From assembly GCF_009002475.1 (NCBI RefSeq), contig NZ_AP019860.1:3472001-3536000 (forward strand): DNA of 64,000 nt. Reading direction: 5' to 3'. This DNA comes from Candidatus Uabimicrobium amorphum (GTDB taxonomy: Bacteria; Planctomycetota; Uabimicrobiia; Uabimicrobiales; Uabimicrobiaceae). The position numbers and the translations under genes are program-made. The notes below the pieces were generated by a model, which saw only the letters and a list, made by a program, of their open reading frames with translations, ran no database searches and was not told where the DNA came from. Numbering within the stretch: position 1 is the stretch's first letter; every line of letters begins with the position of its first letter. Shown one piece after another: positions 1 through 7,871 of this stretch.

Positions 1-762
1 CATCGACGAGTGGTTTTTTGCGGTCTGTTTTGCTACATCATACATGCACTTTTCTATGCCACCGATAAAATGCACATCGATCCCCTGCGCTTTGGCGACA
101 GATACCGCTTCTTTGGCCAGTGTGTTCATGATTTTTTGCGCAATAGGATTTTCAATTAAGTAGCCATTTTTTTGCTGTAAAATCGCCGTTAATGGATTAA
201 TTCCGGCGTTGATGGCTAGTTTTTTCCACAGCAGTGCATCGATATTGTCGGTTACTTCTACTTCCCAGCTACATTTTCGCAGAAGGTTTGCCAAATTACT
301 TGTCACACTTGTTTTCGCGAGAGTGATATTCCCACGTCCTGTATCTTCGACCACTCCCGGAGAAATTATTTTTGCCCCCTGTGTTGTCACCCCTACCACG
401 CATTGCTCTTTCTCGAAATACCCACGTAGTTTCTCCCAGTTTCCCAAACCATTTTGCAAGGTGATAACGCCTTTTGTTTCATTACTCCACAATTGTTTGG
501 CTTGTTGCGCAGCACGTGCTGTTTGGAAAGATTTTACCAGGAGAATGATCCACTGTACTTCGGGAATGTCGGCGATATTGTTTGTGGCATGTATGGAATG
601 TTCGGATGTCGTTGCGCCATCGATAAGTTGCAGCGGTTTTTGTTGTAACGTTTGGATTTGTGACGCCCAACTTCCCAGCATGTACACCTCGCAGATATTT
701 GCAAGGCGCGCAGAGAATAAGCTGGCCATTGCCCCGCTGCCAATGATGGTGACCTTAGTCAT
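1..762 (-). CDS. panE: 2-dehydropantoate 2-reductase (ketopantoate reductase), 3' end beyond the window
   Basis: Reading the minus strand from ATG at 762 gives 254 codons open to the window edge; full-length members are about 300 aa, so the C-terminus is missing. The start MTKVTIIGSGAMASLFSARL is a Rossmann nucleotide-binding loop (GxGxxx at residues 9-14). Further in, KKLAINAGINPLTAILQQ matches the family signature around the catalytic Lys and the NPLTA substrate-binding segment. The family reduces ketopantoate to pantoate with NADPH in the pantothenate/CoA pathway. A general ApbA-type ketoacid reductase cannot be excluded. The ATG overlaps the end of the upstream gene by 8 bp (755-762), suggesting translational coupling. 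Cytoplasmic; no signal peptide. Confidence 0.85.
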   Translation of the reverse strand, partial: MTKVTIIGSGAMASLFSARLANICEVYMLGSWASQIQTLQQKPLQLIDGATTSEHSIHATNNIADIPEVQWIILLVKSFQTARAAQQAKQLWSNETKGVITLQNGLGNWEKLRGYFEKEQCVVGVTTQGAKIISPGVVEDTGRGNITLAKTSVTSNLANLLRKCSWEVEVTDNIDALLWKKLAINAGINPLTAILQQKNGYLIENPIAQKIMNTLAKEAVSVAKAQGIDVHFIGGIEKCMYDVAKQTAKNHSSM

Positions 763-1258
763 CATCGTCCATATCTAAATACAAAGCGACAAAACGCACC
801 GGAAGGCAAAAAATAAAAGTGCATACACCAAATATTAAGTAGGTTAAATTGCTGGAGTCGACCTTGAATAGATTGAGCACAATTACCGAAAATAAAAAGC
901 CATTACATAATGCAGGAAGGCCTATGACCAACATAGTCAAAAACGACTGCGCGTTAATGATGGAGGGGTAATGCAGTGCGACTTCGTGTAATGTGGCGTC
1001 GGTCTTTTCCAATTGATCTAGTAAGTACTTGACTTTCTTGCCCATCGCAACGATTACGCCAAAGATCGCCCAATAGGCACAAAAGGCCAAAAAACCTAGC
1101 CATGCAGTACTAACTTCCAGACCACTTATATCTAAGCTTTGTTTACCATCCGACATCACGGTGTAACCAAAGAAAAATACACTTATGTACAGAAACATAA
1201 TGTATTTTTGAATTTGTTTATAGCCGTCTTTGATACAAGAAAAAAGTATTTCGTTCAT
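755..1258 (-). CDS. Four-helix membrane protein of unknown function
   Basis: 167 aa, not recognised. Four hydrophobic segments are visible at about residues 18-36, 50-70, 104-128 and 136-158. A charged segment between helices 2 and 3 is rich in Lys, Asp and Glu, and the tail is acidic (DMDDDD). No signal peptide or catalytic motif is seen. It lies between the one-TM protein at 1269 and panE, all on the minus strand and nearly touching, so probably one operon. Nothing links it to pantothenate synthesis beyond position. It may be a small integral inner-membrane protein. Confidence 0.7.
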   Translation of the reverse strand: MNEILFSCIKDGYKQIQKYIMFLYISVFFFGYTVMSDGKQSLDISGLEVSTAWLGFLAFCAYWAIFGVIVAMGKKVKYLLDQLEKTDATLHEVALHYPSIINAQSFLTMLVIGLPALCNGFLFSVIVLNLFKVDSSNLTYLIFGVCTFIFCLPVRFVALYLDMDDDD

Positions 1259-1268
1259 GTTTAGCCTC

Positions 1269-1841
1269 TTACAAACTGTTCATCATTCGTTCATATATAA
1301 AAATAGATATGGCAACAAGCTCTTCGACATCTTCTTTTTGTGTTACGATTTTTTGTACAGACAACATGAAGCGGCATCTATCTTTGTAGGAACATTGAAT
1401 CTCTAGCGGATATTTTTTGCCTATCGTTTGCAGTTTTTGTCGCAACCCCTTGTCAAAAACACGCAATACGAATGCATCATTATCAGAGTGTAGGTGAAAA
1501 AGAGCATCGAAGTCTTTATCAATTCCGATCTTTCGCGTTGTGCGCAACAATTTTGTGGCGACGTTTCTCCCCTCTAATTCGTAAGTGTGCTGTTCATCAA
1601 AAGCGCCACTATGAAACTGTACATACGTAAATGGCCCACGATCACCGTTTAATGCCGAAACTACGATTGTGGTATCTAAATGAGGAAAACTCCAACGCGG
1701 ATACGATATCAACCCAGGAACGAGCTTGCCTTGTCTTTTTTCGTTGAGTATTTTCAATGTGTCTAACATTTTCTTCTTCTCTTGGTAAAAAAGATAGAGA
1801 CCGATGAGTGAGGCAAGTACAATAATACCAAAAATTTCCAT
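1269..1841 (-). CDS. Hypothetical protein with N-terminal membrane anchor
   Basis: 190 aa, not recognised. The N-terminus (IFGIIVLASLIGLYLFY, about residues 3-19) is one hydrophobic helix followed by KKK, which predicts a single anchor with the rest on the cytoplasmic side. The remaining 165 residues are soluble, mixed alpha/beta, with several Thr-rich and Arg-rich stretches. It sits 10 bp from the next gene (755-1258) and 19 bp from the LRR gene on its 5' side, so all appear co-transcribed on the minus strand. Confidence 0.65.
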   Translation of the reverse strand: MEIFGIIVLASLIGLYLFYQEKKKMLDTLKILNEKRQGKLVPGLISYPRWSFPHLDTTIVVSALNGDRGPFTYVQFHSGAFDEQHTYELEGRNVATKLLRTTRKIGIDKDFDALFHLHSDNDAFVLRVFDKGLRQKLQTIGKKYPLEIQCSYKDRCRFMLSVQKIVTQKEDVEELVAISIFIYERMMNSL

Positions 1842-1860
1842 GACCTTTTCTCCTGTGGAT

Positions 1861-2829
1861 TTAGTGAAAAGAGACTTTCGGTAGTTGTTGCTGCAATTGT
1901 TGTATTTTGTCCGCGGAAAGAAGATTTTCTTTTAGGGAAATATCTTTTAGTTCACCGAGATCTTTCAACGTCTTAGGTAAACTATGCAGTTCATTCTTAT
2001 ACAAAGAAAGTTCATGAAGAGCGCATAGTGCCCCAATGGATTCAGGAAGTTGTTGTAATTTGTTATAACTTAGAAGCAAACGTTGTAGTTTTTTACATTG
2101 CCCAATTTCTTGCGGAATTTGTTGTAACTTATTCTTGCGCATGTCTAGCATTTGCAAATTGTGCAAAGAACCAATTTCTTGTGGAATTTGTTCGAGATAG
2201 TTACCACTAATGTCAAATTCTTGTAACTGGGTACATTTGCTAATTTGAGTGGATAACTTTTCAATGTGATTGTTCCAAATGTACAGTTTTTGTAAATTGG
2301 GCCAGTCAATCTCAGTGGGCACTTCGCTTATGTGGTTTTCACTAAAGTCTAAGTCCGCTAAGTTGGATAATAGACATATTGCTTCGGGAATAATCGGTAG
2401 CTTGTTACAATTGGCAATGATTGTCGTTAGGTTTTGCGCTTTCTGCCAGCTATGATGAATTTCACATAGTTTATTGTGAGAAATCAACAAGGCACGCAGT
2501 GGAAGATCCTTTGGCAACTCTGGTAAGCTCTCAATATTGTTGTAGCTCAAGTATAACCTCTCCAGAGAACGTAGTTCAAAAATCTCCTGTGGAACTTGCG
2601 TAAAACAATTGCCGGTTAACCATAAAACCCTAAGATTTTGTAACTGCGTGATTTCGCGGGGCAAATCACACAGCTCGTTACTGCTCAGGTCTAGTTCTTC
2701 GAGGTGGACAAACTTTCCCAATTCACTAGGCGCTTTTTGAAGTTGTTGATGGCTTAGATCTAAAATCTGTACTTGATCGGGTTCTTGCTGAGCACTGGGT
2801 AAACAAGAATAGATTTTACAACGTGCCAT
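1861..2829 (-). CDS. Leucine-rich-repeat protein
   Basis: 322 aa made almost wholly of about twelve 23-residue LRRs of the pattern LxxLxxLxLxxNxLxxLPxxI (for example LQMLDMRKNKLQQIPQEIG). These form a curved solenoid for protein binding. No signal peptide, kinase or GTPase domain is attached, so the function is unknown. I chose the ATG at 2829 because GGGAG lies 8 nt upstream; the in-frame ATG at 2853 has no ribosome binding site and would overlap the 5'-nucleotidase gene. With the 2829 start the two genes are separated by 2 bp. A second LRR protein of the same repeat type is at 59910. Bacterial LRR proteins of this plain type are frequent in planctomycetes. Confidence 0.85.
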   Translation of the reverse strand: MARCKIYSCLPSAQQEPDQVQILDLSHQQLQKAPSELGKFVHLEELDLSSNELCDLPREITQLQNLRVLWLTGNCFTQVPQEIFELRSLERLYLSYNNIESLPELPKDLPLRALLISHNKLCEIHHSWQKAQNLTTIIANCNKLPIIPEAICLLSNLADLDFSENHISEVPTEIDWPNLQKLYIWNNHIEKLSTQISKCTQLQEFDISGNYLEQIPQEIGSLHNLQMLDMRKNKLQQIPQEIGQCKKLQRLLLSYNKLQQLPESIGALCALHELSLYKNELHSLPKTLKDLGELKDISLKENLLSADKIQQLQQQLPKVSFH

Positions 2830-2831
2830 AA

Positions 2832-4370
2832 TTATCTCCCGCTTGTTTTCCATGTAAAACGTGCGGTGCGGTCAGGCGAAATAATCTTGCGTTCGCGAAT
2901 GTAATCACACAAAACATCGCATAGTAAAAAGCTAGTGTCCACTTTTTGCGAAAGTTCCTTAAAAACAGAAAAACCGTCTCCACCTTGTGCGATAAACGAG
3001 TTCACTGCCAGGGTATATGTTTTTTCTTTCTCCAGTTTTTTCTTTCCCACAAATACATCGTGTATTTTGCCACGATTGATGTGAAACTTTAGTCCCGATA
3101 CTTCAAAAAATCGACCAGTGGTGGGATCAAAATCGGCCATCATTTGTAAAATTTTTAATACATCTTTGCCTTTTAATGTATAGATATACAGAGAGTTGGA
3201 GAATGGCAAAACGCGTTTAACATCACGGTAAGTAATATTTCCCTTGAGAATATCTGCACGAATACCACCGACATTGTGCAGAGCAATATCTGCTCGCGTT
3301 CTTTCTCGTAAAGCATCCGAGATCAAATTGCCAATGGTGGAAGATTGGGGAGAATGCCTTCTGCCGCGTTTAAAGTTTTTCGTTGCCACTCCAAGTGGTT
3401 CGTCGAGTAATTTGCCGACCTTTTGGCGATACGGCTGGAAAATTTTTTCAACCTCTTTATCTAAATCTAAAATTTTTTGAGAAGCATGCACCGCGACTTT
3501 GTTGCTCCCGCGACTCATAATCGGTGATTTTAAATTTATTCCCACATTGCGATGTTTCCACTTCACTAGTTTTTTATTGCGAAATGTCAAATCAAATTTC
3601 CCCATCAAAAGCCCATAAGACCCTGCTTCGGCAATCAGCGTTTTGCCCACTTTGATCGGCTCAGGCGTAATGATATGCGAATGTCCTCCAATCACAATAT
3701 CCATACCCGGAAACTGCTTACATAAATGAACGACTTGATGTAGAGAAATGTGAAATACACCTATTAGAAAATCCACTTGCGGTCGCAACTCGCGAATCAT
3801 TTTGGGAATCACGACTTCGTGTTTTAAAAACTGCAAACGCGAATCATTTCCATAAGTACTTACAATCGGAGTATCATCGGTTGTCATCCCAAAAATTCCA
3901 ATTTTGATATCTCCTTTTTGTATGATAATGTAAGGAGGAAATATCAATTTTTGCGTATCTTTGTACACTACGTTTGCCGACAGATAGGGAAATTTCGCCA
4001 ACTTTTGCTGCTGCAATAAATCTTCCAGACGCAAGTCAAATTCGTGGTTACCCACCGCCATCGCATCATAACGCATTTTATTCATAATGCGTACCGCAGG
4101 TTCCCCTTTAAGCATATCGGAAAAAGGGTCTCCGGTATTGAGATCTCCAGCGTCTAAAAGAAGTAAGTGTTGTTTTTTCGTGGTCAATTTTTCGCGAATT
4201 TTTTTTATGTATGTCATTCGCGGCGATATACCACCGACTTTTTGCTGACCAGCAATATCAAAGGGCAATACATGTCCGTGACAATCATTGCTGTGTAGTA
4301 TCGTTATCTGTGTATCTTGCGCAAAGGTGAAACTCCACACAACGCAAAGTAGTATAAACAAATGTCGCAT
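2832..4370 (-). CDS. Secreted 5'-nucleotidase / UDP-sugar hydrolase family metallophosphoesterase
   Basis: 512 aa with an N-terminal signal peptide (residues 1-18, cleavage after TFA). The N-terminal calcineurin-like phosphoesterase domain shows all metal-binding blocks: LHSNDCHGH (D29, H31), DAGD (73-76), GNHE (107-110) and GGHSH (228-232). The C-terminal 5'-nucleotidase domain has VGGIRADI, the FSNSLYIYTLKG block and NSFIAQGGDGF. The family hydrolyses extracytoplasmic nucleotides or UDP-sugars with two divalent metals, usually to salvage nucleosides and phosphate. Which substrate is used here cannot be told. It ends 2 bp before the LRR gene and follows the pseudopilin by about 100 bp. Confidence 0.9.
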   Translation of the reverse strand: MRHLFILLCVVWSFTFAQDTQITILHSNDCHGHVLPFDIAGQQKVGGISPRMTYIKKIREKLTTKKQHLLLLDAGDLNTGDPFSDMLKGEPAVRIMNKMRYDAMAVGNHEFDLRLEDLLQQQKLAKFPYLSANVVYKDTQKLIFPPYIIIQKGDIKIGIFGMTTDDTPIVSTYGNDSRLQFLKHEVVIPKMIRELRPQVDFLIGVFHISLHQVVHLCKQFPGMDIVIGGHSHIITPEPIKVGKTLIAEAGSYGLLMGKFDLTFRNKKLVKWKHRNVGINLKSPIMSRGSNKVAVHASQKILDLDKEVEKIFQPYRQKVGKLLDEPLGVATKNFKRGRRHSPQSSTIGNLISDALRERTRADIALHNVGGIRADILKGNITYRDVKRVLPFSNSLYIYTLKGKDVLKILQMMADFDPTTGRFFEVSGLKFHINRGKIHDVFVGKKKLEKEKTYTLAVNSFIAQGGDGFSVFKELSQKVDTSFLLCDVLCDYIRERKIISPDRTARFTWKTSGR

Positions 4371-4474
4371 AATTTTTCTTTCTGTTTTGTAACTGTGTGT
4401 ATATTGAATCGATTTCGCAACAGATTCTATTCCGCATCCATTCCGTTTTCTATCATATTTGCCACATTATAACA

Positions 4475-5134
4475 CTATTTGCGATACGGTTCCCATACAA
4501 ATTTGTCGTGGGGAATCGAATTCCCGTCCGGCGTAGGCAACACAAAAGCACATGAGCCATCTATAAACAACAGATTCGTACCATTGTGGCGCATACTTAT
4601 GTCCTTATGCGGTTCGTGAATACGCGTATCGGTATGCCGATTTAACGGTGGAATCATTGTTCCATCGACAAGCAAAACCGTTTTCGACTTGTCTTTTATG
4701 TACCAAGTTTGGGGCCAATACCATTTGCCATTTTCGCCATTTTTTCCGTTGCGCCGTTCGCGATTGCACAAAGCGCCGTTCATTTTGATACTATGCTCGT
4801 CTGTGGTTTCTCCTTCGCCTGCTCCCGACCATTGTGGACACTGTTTTACGGACTGTAAATTTCTCACATTCAAATATTCATCTAACACATCAAACCAGCA
4901 ATAGTTTTTCCCGGTATCACTATCGCGATCAGAATGAGGCAAAAAACCTCCGTAGTCTAAAGAGTACAATAAAAAACCTTTGCTCAGTTGATACATATTT
5001 ACACGACAAGAAATTGTCAACGCTTGTTTGCGTATTTCTTGAAAGCTGGAGTACACAACCGAAAGCAAGATACTAAAAATACATAACACCACCAACAACT
5101 CTGTTATCGTAAAACCATATTTTTTTGTATGCAT
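4475..5134 (-). CDS. Type II secretion-like pseudopilin with H-X8-DG tail motif
   Basis: 219 aa. The N-terminus KKYGFTITELLVVLCIFSIL is a class III prepilin leader: short basic leader, Gly before the processed Phe, Glu at +5, then one long hydrophobic helix. Near the C-terminus RHNGTNLLFIDGS matches the 'prepilin-type processing-associated H-X9-DG' motif, here with eight residues between His and Asp-Gly. This architecture is abundant in planctomycetes and lentisphaerae. It should be cleaved and methylated by a prepilin peptidase and assembled at the inner membrane. No other secretion gene lies nearby, so it is probably one of many dispersed pseudopilins. Confidence 0.9.
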   Translation of the reverse strand: MHTKKYGFTITELLVVLCIFSILLSVVYSSFQEIRKQALTISCRVNMYQLSKGFLLYSLDYGGFLPHSDRDSDTGKNYCWFDVLDEYLNVRNLQSVKQCPQWSGAGEGETTDEHSIKMNGALCNRERRNGKNGENGKWYWPQTWYIKDKSKTVLLVDGTMIPPLNRHTDTRIHEPHKDISMRHNGTNLLFIDGSCAFVLPTPDGNSIPHDKFVWEPYRK

Positions 5135-5166
5135 GAGTAAAATGCTCCTACAGCGATTAATAAAAA

Positions 5167-5440
5167 CGTGCCCGTGACCGTAACCGTAACCGTAATCGTA
5201 ACAACTTATAATATTATTCGGTCATGGGTCACGGTCACGGGTCACGGTCACGGGTCACGGGTCACGGGTCACGGTCACGGGTCACGGTCACGGGTCACGG
5301 TCACGGGTCACGGTCACGGGTCACGGTCACGGTCACGGGTCACGGTCACGGGTCACGGTCACGGGTCACGGTCACGGGTCACGGTCACGGGTCACGGTCA
5401 CGGCGACGATCACGGTTACGGTCACGATAATTACGAATAT
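5167..5440. repeat. GGTCAC/GGGTCAC hexamer-heptamer tandem array with inverted flank
   Basis: From about 5219 to 5410 the sequence is a near-perfect array of GGTCAC (6 bp) and GGGTCAC (7 bp) units, most often alternating as a 13-bp GGTCACGGTCACG period. The left flank (5169-5201) carries degenerate units of the opposite orientation (GACCGTAACCGTAACCGTAA), and the right flank (5403-5440) has degenerate GGTTACGGTCACG. The two sides are therefore partly self-complementary. It lies between the divergent pseudopilin and lipoprotein genes. Related hexamers recur at 36236-36308 and 36464-36492. Reading frames through it encode only VTVT or GHGHGSRSR and are not genes. Confidence 0.95.
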
Positions 5441-5520
5441 CTATCACGATGACAAATCACCATTATACCGTAGGAAACGACAACTTCATCGCATGTACAC
5501 CCCACCATGGCTATTAGCGT

Positions 5521-5549
5521 TTGCGTTTTGTGCTTTTCTCTGTTACAAT
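5521..5549 (+). promoter_or_regulatory. Possible sigma70-type promoter for the lipoprotein operon
   Basis: TTGCGT (5521-5526) and TACAAT (5544-5549) are separated by exactly 17 bp, in the gene-free stretch after the GGTCAC array and about 100 bp before the lipoprotein start. Each hexamer differs little from consensus. The sequence is AT-rich, so chance occurrence is possible. Confidence 0.4.
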
Positions 5550-5646
5550 CTAAGGCAAAAGACATTCTTAGCGAAGTTCTTCGCAGCAAACCCAAGCCCT
5601 ATATTGACTTTTTTTATGGTTTTCTAAAGATCTTAAAGGAAAAAAG

Positions 5647-6246
5647 ATGAGGCAACTACTACTACTGTGTTATGTAAGCGTTATTTTCGGGGGATGTACA
5701 TACTATCATGCGACATCAGAACCTTACGCATTTGAAAAAGAAACCGTTTGGAAAACAGCGTATAAGATTATCGAAAAGCGCTACGATATTCACCTTGCGA
5801 AAAAGGAAGAGGGTACTATTGAGACCGAGTGGCACTATAAACTCTCTCCCATGTATCTAGAAAGTTATCGCGACCGAGTCCTCGTCCATGTGGAACGTTG
5901 TGATGAATGCGAAACAAAAAAAGAGCAAAAAAAATCAAAGGCATTAGAAGAGTTAGGGCTTGAGTTACCAGACGAAGACGAAAATGACCCTGATGCAGGA
6001 AAAGAAAAATACGTTTTAAAAATTAGCGTTGAGCGGCAACAGAACCGCAGTTTGGAAAACCCTAATTCAAAAGATGAGGCGTTCTGGTTCCCCAATGGTT
6101 TCAATGCACTCGAGGAGCAGCGAATTATTAGCTTAGTACAATCGCAACTTTACATATTAAAATATTTAGATAAAGACGAACGCGAACAGGAAGACGAAAT
6201 TGATGATGCCGTGGAGATCAGTGATAAAAAAGAGCTTAATCCATAA
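5647..6246 (+). CDS. Putative lipoprotein, member of a tandem pair
   Basis: 199 aa. The N-terminus has a short hydrophobic segment ending FGGC (Cys at residue 16), consistent with a lipobox and lipid anchoring. The rest is soluble and very charged, with an acidic region (LPDEDENDPDAG) and a C-terminal acidic tail. AAAGG lies just before the ATG. The core (YKIIEKRYDIHLAKKEEGTI, then TEWHYKLSPM) is similar in layout to the core of the next gene (DILIQEGFEIAV, then TNWKVNLSPY), so the two are likely distant paralogues. Function unknown; an envelope location is predicted. Confidence 0.7.
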   Translation: MRQLLLLCYVSVIFGGCTYYHATSEPYAFEKETVWKTAYKIIEKRYDIHLAKKEEGTIETEWHYKLSPMYLESYRDRVLVHVERCDECETKKEQKKSKALEELGLELPDEDENDPDAGKEKYVLKISVERQQNRSLENPNSKDEAFWFPNGFNALEEQRIISLVQSQLYILKYLDKDEREQEDEIDDAVEISDKKELNP

Positions 6247-6646
6247 ATGGAAATATTTTGTTTTACTGGTATACATCTGCGGATGTAGCTGCCACTCAGA
6301 ATTGATTATATCCTCTGATATTTTATCAACACACGACATTTGTAAAGATATACTTATCCAGGAAGGCTTTGAAATCGCGGTAAATAAGCCGCAATATCTT
6401 TCGACAAATTGGAAAGTGAACTTGTCACCTTACCAAAAAAAAGGTCGCAAAGAACAAACCCAGATACAAATAAAACCGCATAATGCACAAATAAAATTGG
6501 AAGTTATTGTTGCACAGTACATCAACTACTCTACGCAAGATTATTTAAACGAAACAAGTGCCACATGGGTAAAAAGTGGTCGCAATCGTATGCGTGAAAA
6601 ATGGTTGATTGCTTTGATAAAAAACAAACTACTGTTGACAGAATAA
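6221..6646 (+). CDS. Putative small lipoprotein, second of a tandem pair
   Basis: From GTG at 6221 the product is 141 aa beginning MIKKSLIHKWKYFVLLVYIC, a basic plus hydrophobic signal ending in a GCSC lipobox-like sequence. GGAG lies 4 nt before the GTG. ATG codons at 6203 and 6206 are in frame but give a less typical signal peptide, so the start is uncertain. The gene overlaps the preceding lipoprotein gene and shares with it an 'I..GF.I......T.W...LSP' pattern. The remainder is basic and amphipathic. No known domain recognised. Confidence 0.6.
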   Translation: MIKKSLIHKWKYFVLLVYICGCSCHSELIISSDILSTHDICKDILIQEGFEIAVNKPQYLSTNWKVNLSPYQKKGRKEQTQIQIKPHNAQIKLEVIVAQYINYSTQDYLNETSATWVKSGRNRMREKWLIALIKNKLLLTE

Positions 6647-6705
6647 GCGCGGGGGTATTCATCGCCAACGCGTTTTAGTACAGAAATTTCGGATTGAGGT
6701 GTGAT

Positions 6706-7845
6706 GTGCCAAAATACCAAATTGTTTTGACAGCGGAAAATGTAGATTGCTGTCCTCTTTATAAAGCGGGAGACAAAATTGTCCTTGATTTTCCCCAAGT
6801 CGATTTAGAAAAAACCAATAAAGTTTGCGCGTTTGTCATCGCAGAGTTGATGAAACATCAAATGCAAAAAGACAAGAATATGATATGTGAACTACGCGAG
6901 GAGATGAGTGACAAAGCGGAATTCCTAGAAGAATTTGGCTTAGAAGAAGGACCCATCACTTGCCCACGTATGACCACAGGAGTGTCATTTAATCTCGAAG
7001 TCACAGAACACGAAGAGGACATATCCTTTATTCACGATGAAATGTTCATTGGTCGTCAGGATAAACGCGAGATGATCAACAAACTACGAAAAATTCCTAT
7101 TTTGTCAACCGTCACCGCGGACGACCTTTTCGATGCCCTGGGAGAAATTCGTTTAAAAAAATACGAAGCCGGTGAAACTATCTTGAAAAAAGGTGACAAG
7201 GGACGCAGCTTTTTCATCATTTACAATGGAGAAGTTGAAGTTGTACAAGTTTACAAAGACGGTATGGAAAGTGTGATTGTAAAACTGGAATCGGGCAACT
7301 GCTTTGGAGAAATGTCTCTATTGACAAATGAAGCTGTTTCTGCTACGATTCGCGCCTCTGTGCCTTCAACAATGCTATCCATTAGCAAAGAAGGTTTCCG
7401 TCAATTGATGGATTGTGCACCAAATATGCGTTTAATGATCACTAAGCTATTAGCAAAACGCATCAAAGATACGAACCACCGCGTGGGATTAGTTGTGGCT
7501 TCGGGGATGGTTGGACAACTACACACCATCGCCTTTCCCGAACTCGTTCAAACACTATCCTCAACAGAGTCTAACGGTATTTTATACGTAAAGAACGACA
7601 AAAAACAAGGAAATGTATATTTTCAGCATGGCCAAATAGTGGATACTGAACTAGGAGATCTTGTAGGCGAAGAAGGTTTCTATAAGATGCTCGAGTGGAA
7701 AAAAGGAGATTTTCGCTTTTCACAAAAAGAAACTTTAGAGCGCGAACGAACGATTCCTTATGATACGATGGGACTACTTCTAGAAGGAATGCGACGTTTA
7801 GATGAACAAACGCGCAAATGGAAATCTTCAGACGTGCAACTATAG
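6706..7845 (+). CDS. cNMP-binding-fold / DUF4388 regulatory protein
   Basis: 379 aa from GTG at 6706, chosen because GAGG ends 6 nt upstream; the earlier in-frame TTG at 6694 has none. Residues 1-110 are unrecognised, starting MPKYQIVLTAENVDCCPLYK, with a Cys pair, weakly like small TIGR04076-type proteins. About 120-245 is a cyclic-nucleotide-binding beta-barrel, with KKYEAGETILKKGDKG and the cassette FGEMSLLTNEAVSATIRA. The Arg that normally contacts the cyclic phosphate is replaced by Val, so it may not bind cAMP. About 265-340 is a DUF4388/PatA-type domain (GILYVKND..GNVYFQHGQIVDTE), common in signalling scaffolds. There is no DNA-binding helix-turn-helix, so it is unlikely to be a Crp-type transcription factor. 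It directly precedes the dehydrogenase operon (26 bp gap). Confidence 0.8.
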   Translation: MPKYQIVLTAENVDCCPLYKAGDKIVLDFPQVDLEKTNKVCAFVIAELMKHQMQKDKNMICELREEMSDKAEFLEEFGLEEGPITCPRMTTGVSFNLEVTEHEEDISFIHDEMFIGRQDKREMINKLRKIPILSTVTADDLFDALGEIRLKKYEAGETILKKGDKGRSFFIIYNGEVEVVQVYKDGMESVIVKLESGNCFGEMSLLTNEAVSATIRASVPSTMLSISKEGFRQLMDCAPNMRLMITKLLAKRIKDTNHRVGLVVASGMVGQLHTIAFPELVQTLSSTESNGILYVKNDKKQGNVYFQHGQIVDTELGDLVGEEGFYKMLEWKKGDFRFSQKETLERERTIPYDTMGLLLEGMRRLDEQTRKWKSSDVQL

Positions 7846-7871
7846 CACATTTATTGGAAAGAGAGAAAAAC

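Noticed and set aside
209..778. A 189-aa frame on the plus strand
   Set aside because: It is antisense to the clear panE coding sequence and resembles no protein.
5219..5410. CRISPR-like regularity
   Set aside because: Units are 6-7 bp with no spacers; no cas genes.
5168..5452. Open frames through the GGTCAC array encoding VTVT or GHGHGSRSR
   Set aside because: Product of a 6/7-bp repeat open in several frames; no ribosome binding site and low complexity.
6706..7845. Crp-type transcription factor
   Set aside because: No helix-turn-helix; C-terminus is a DUF4388-type domain.
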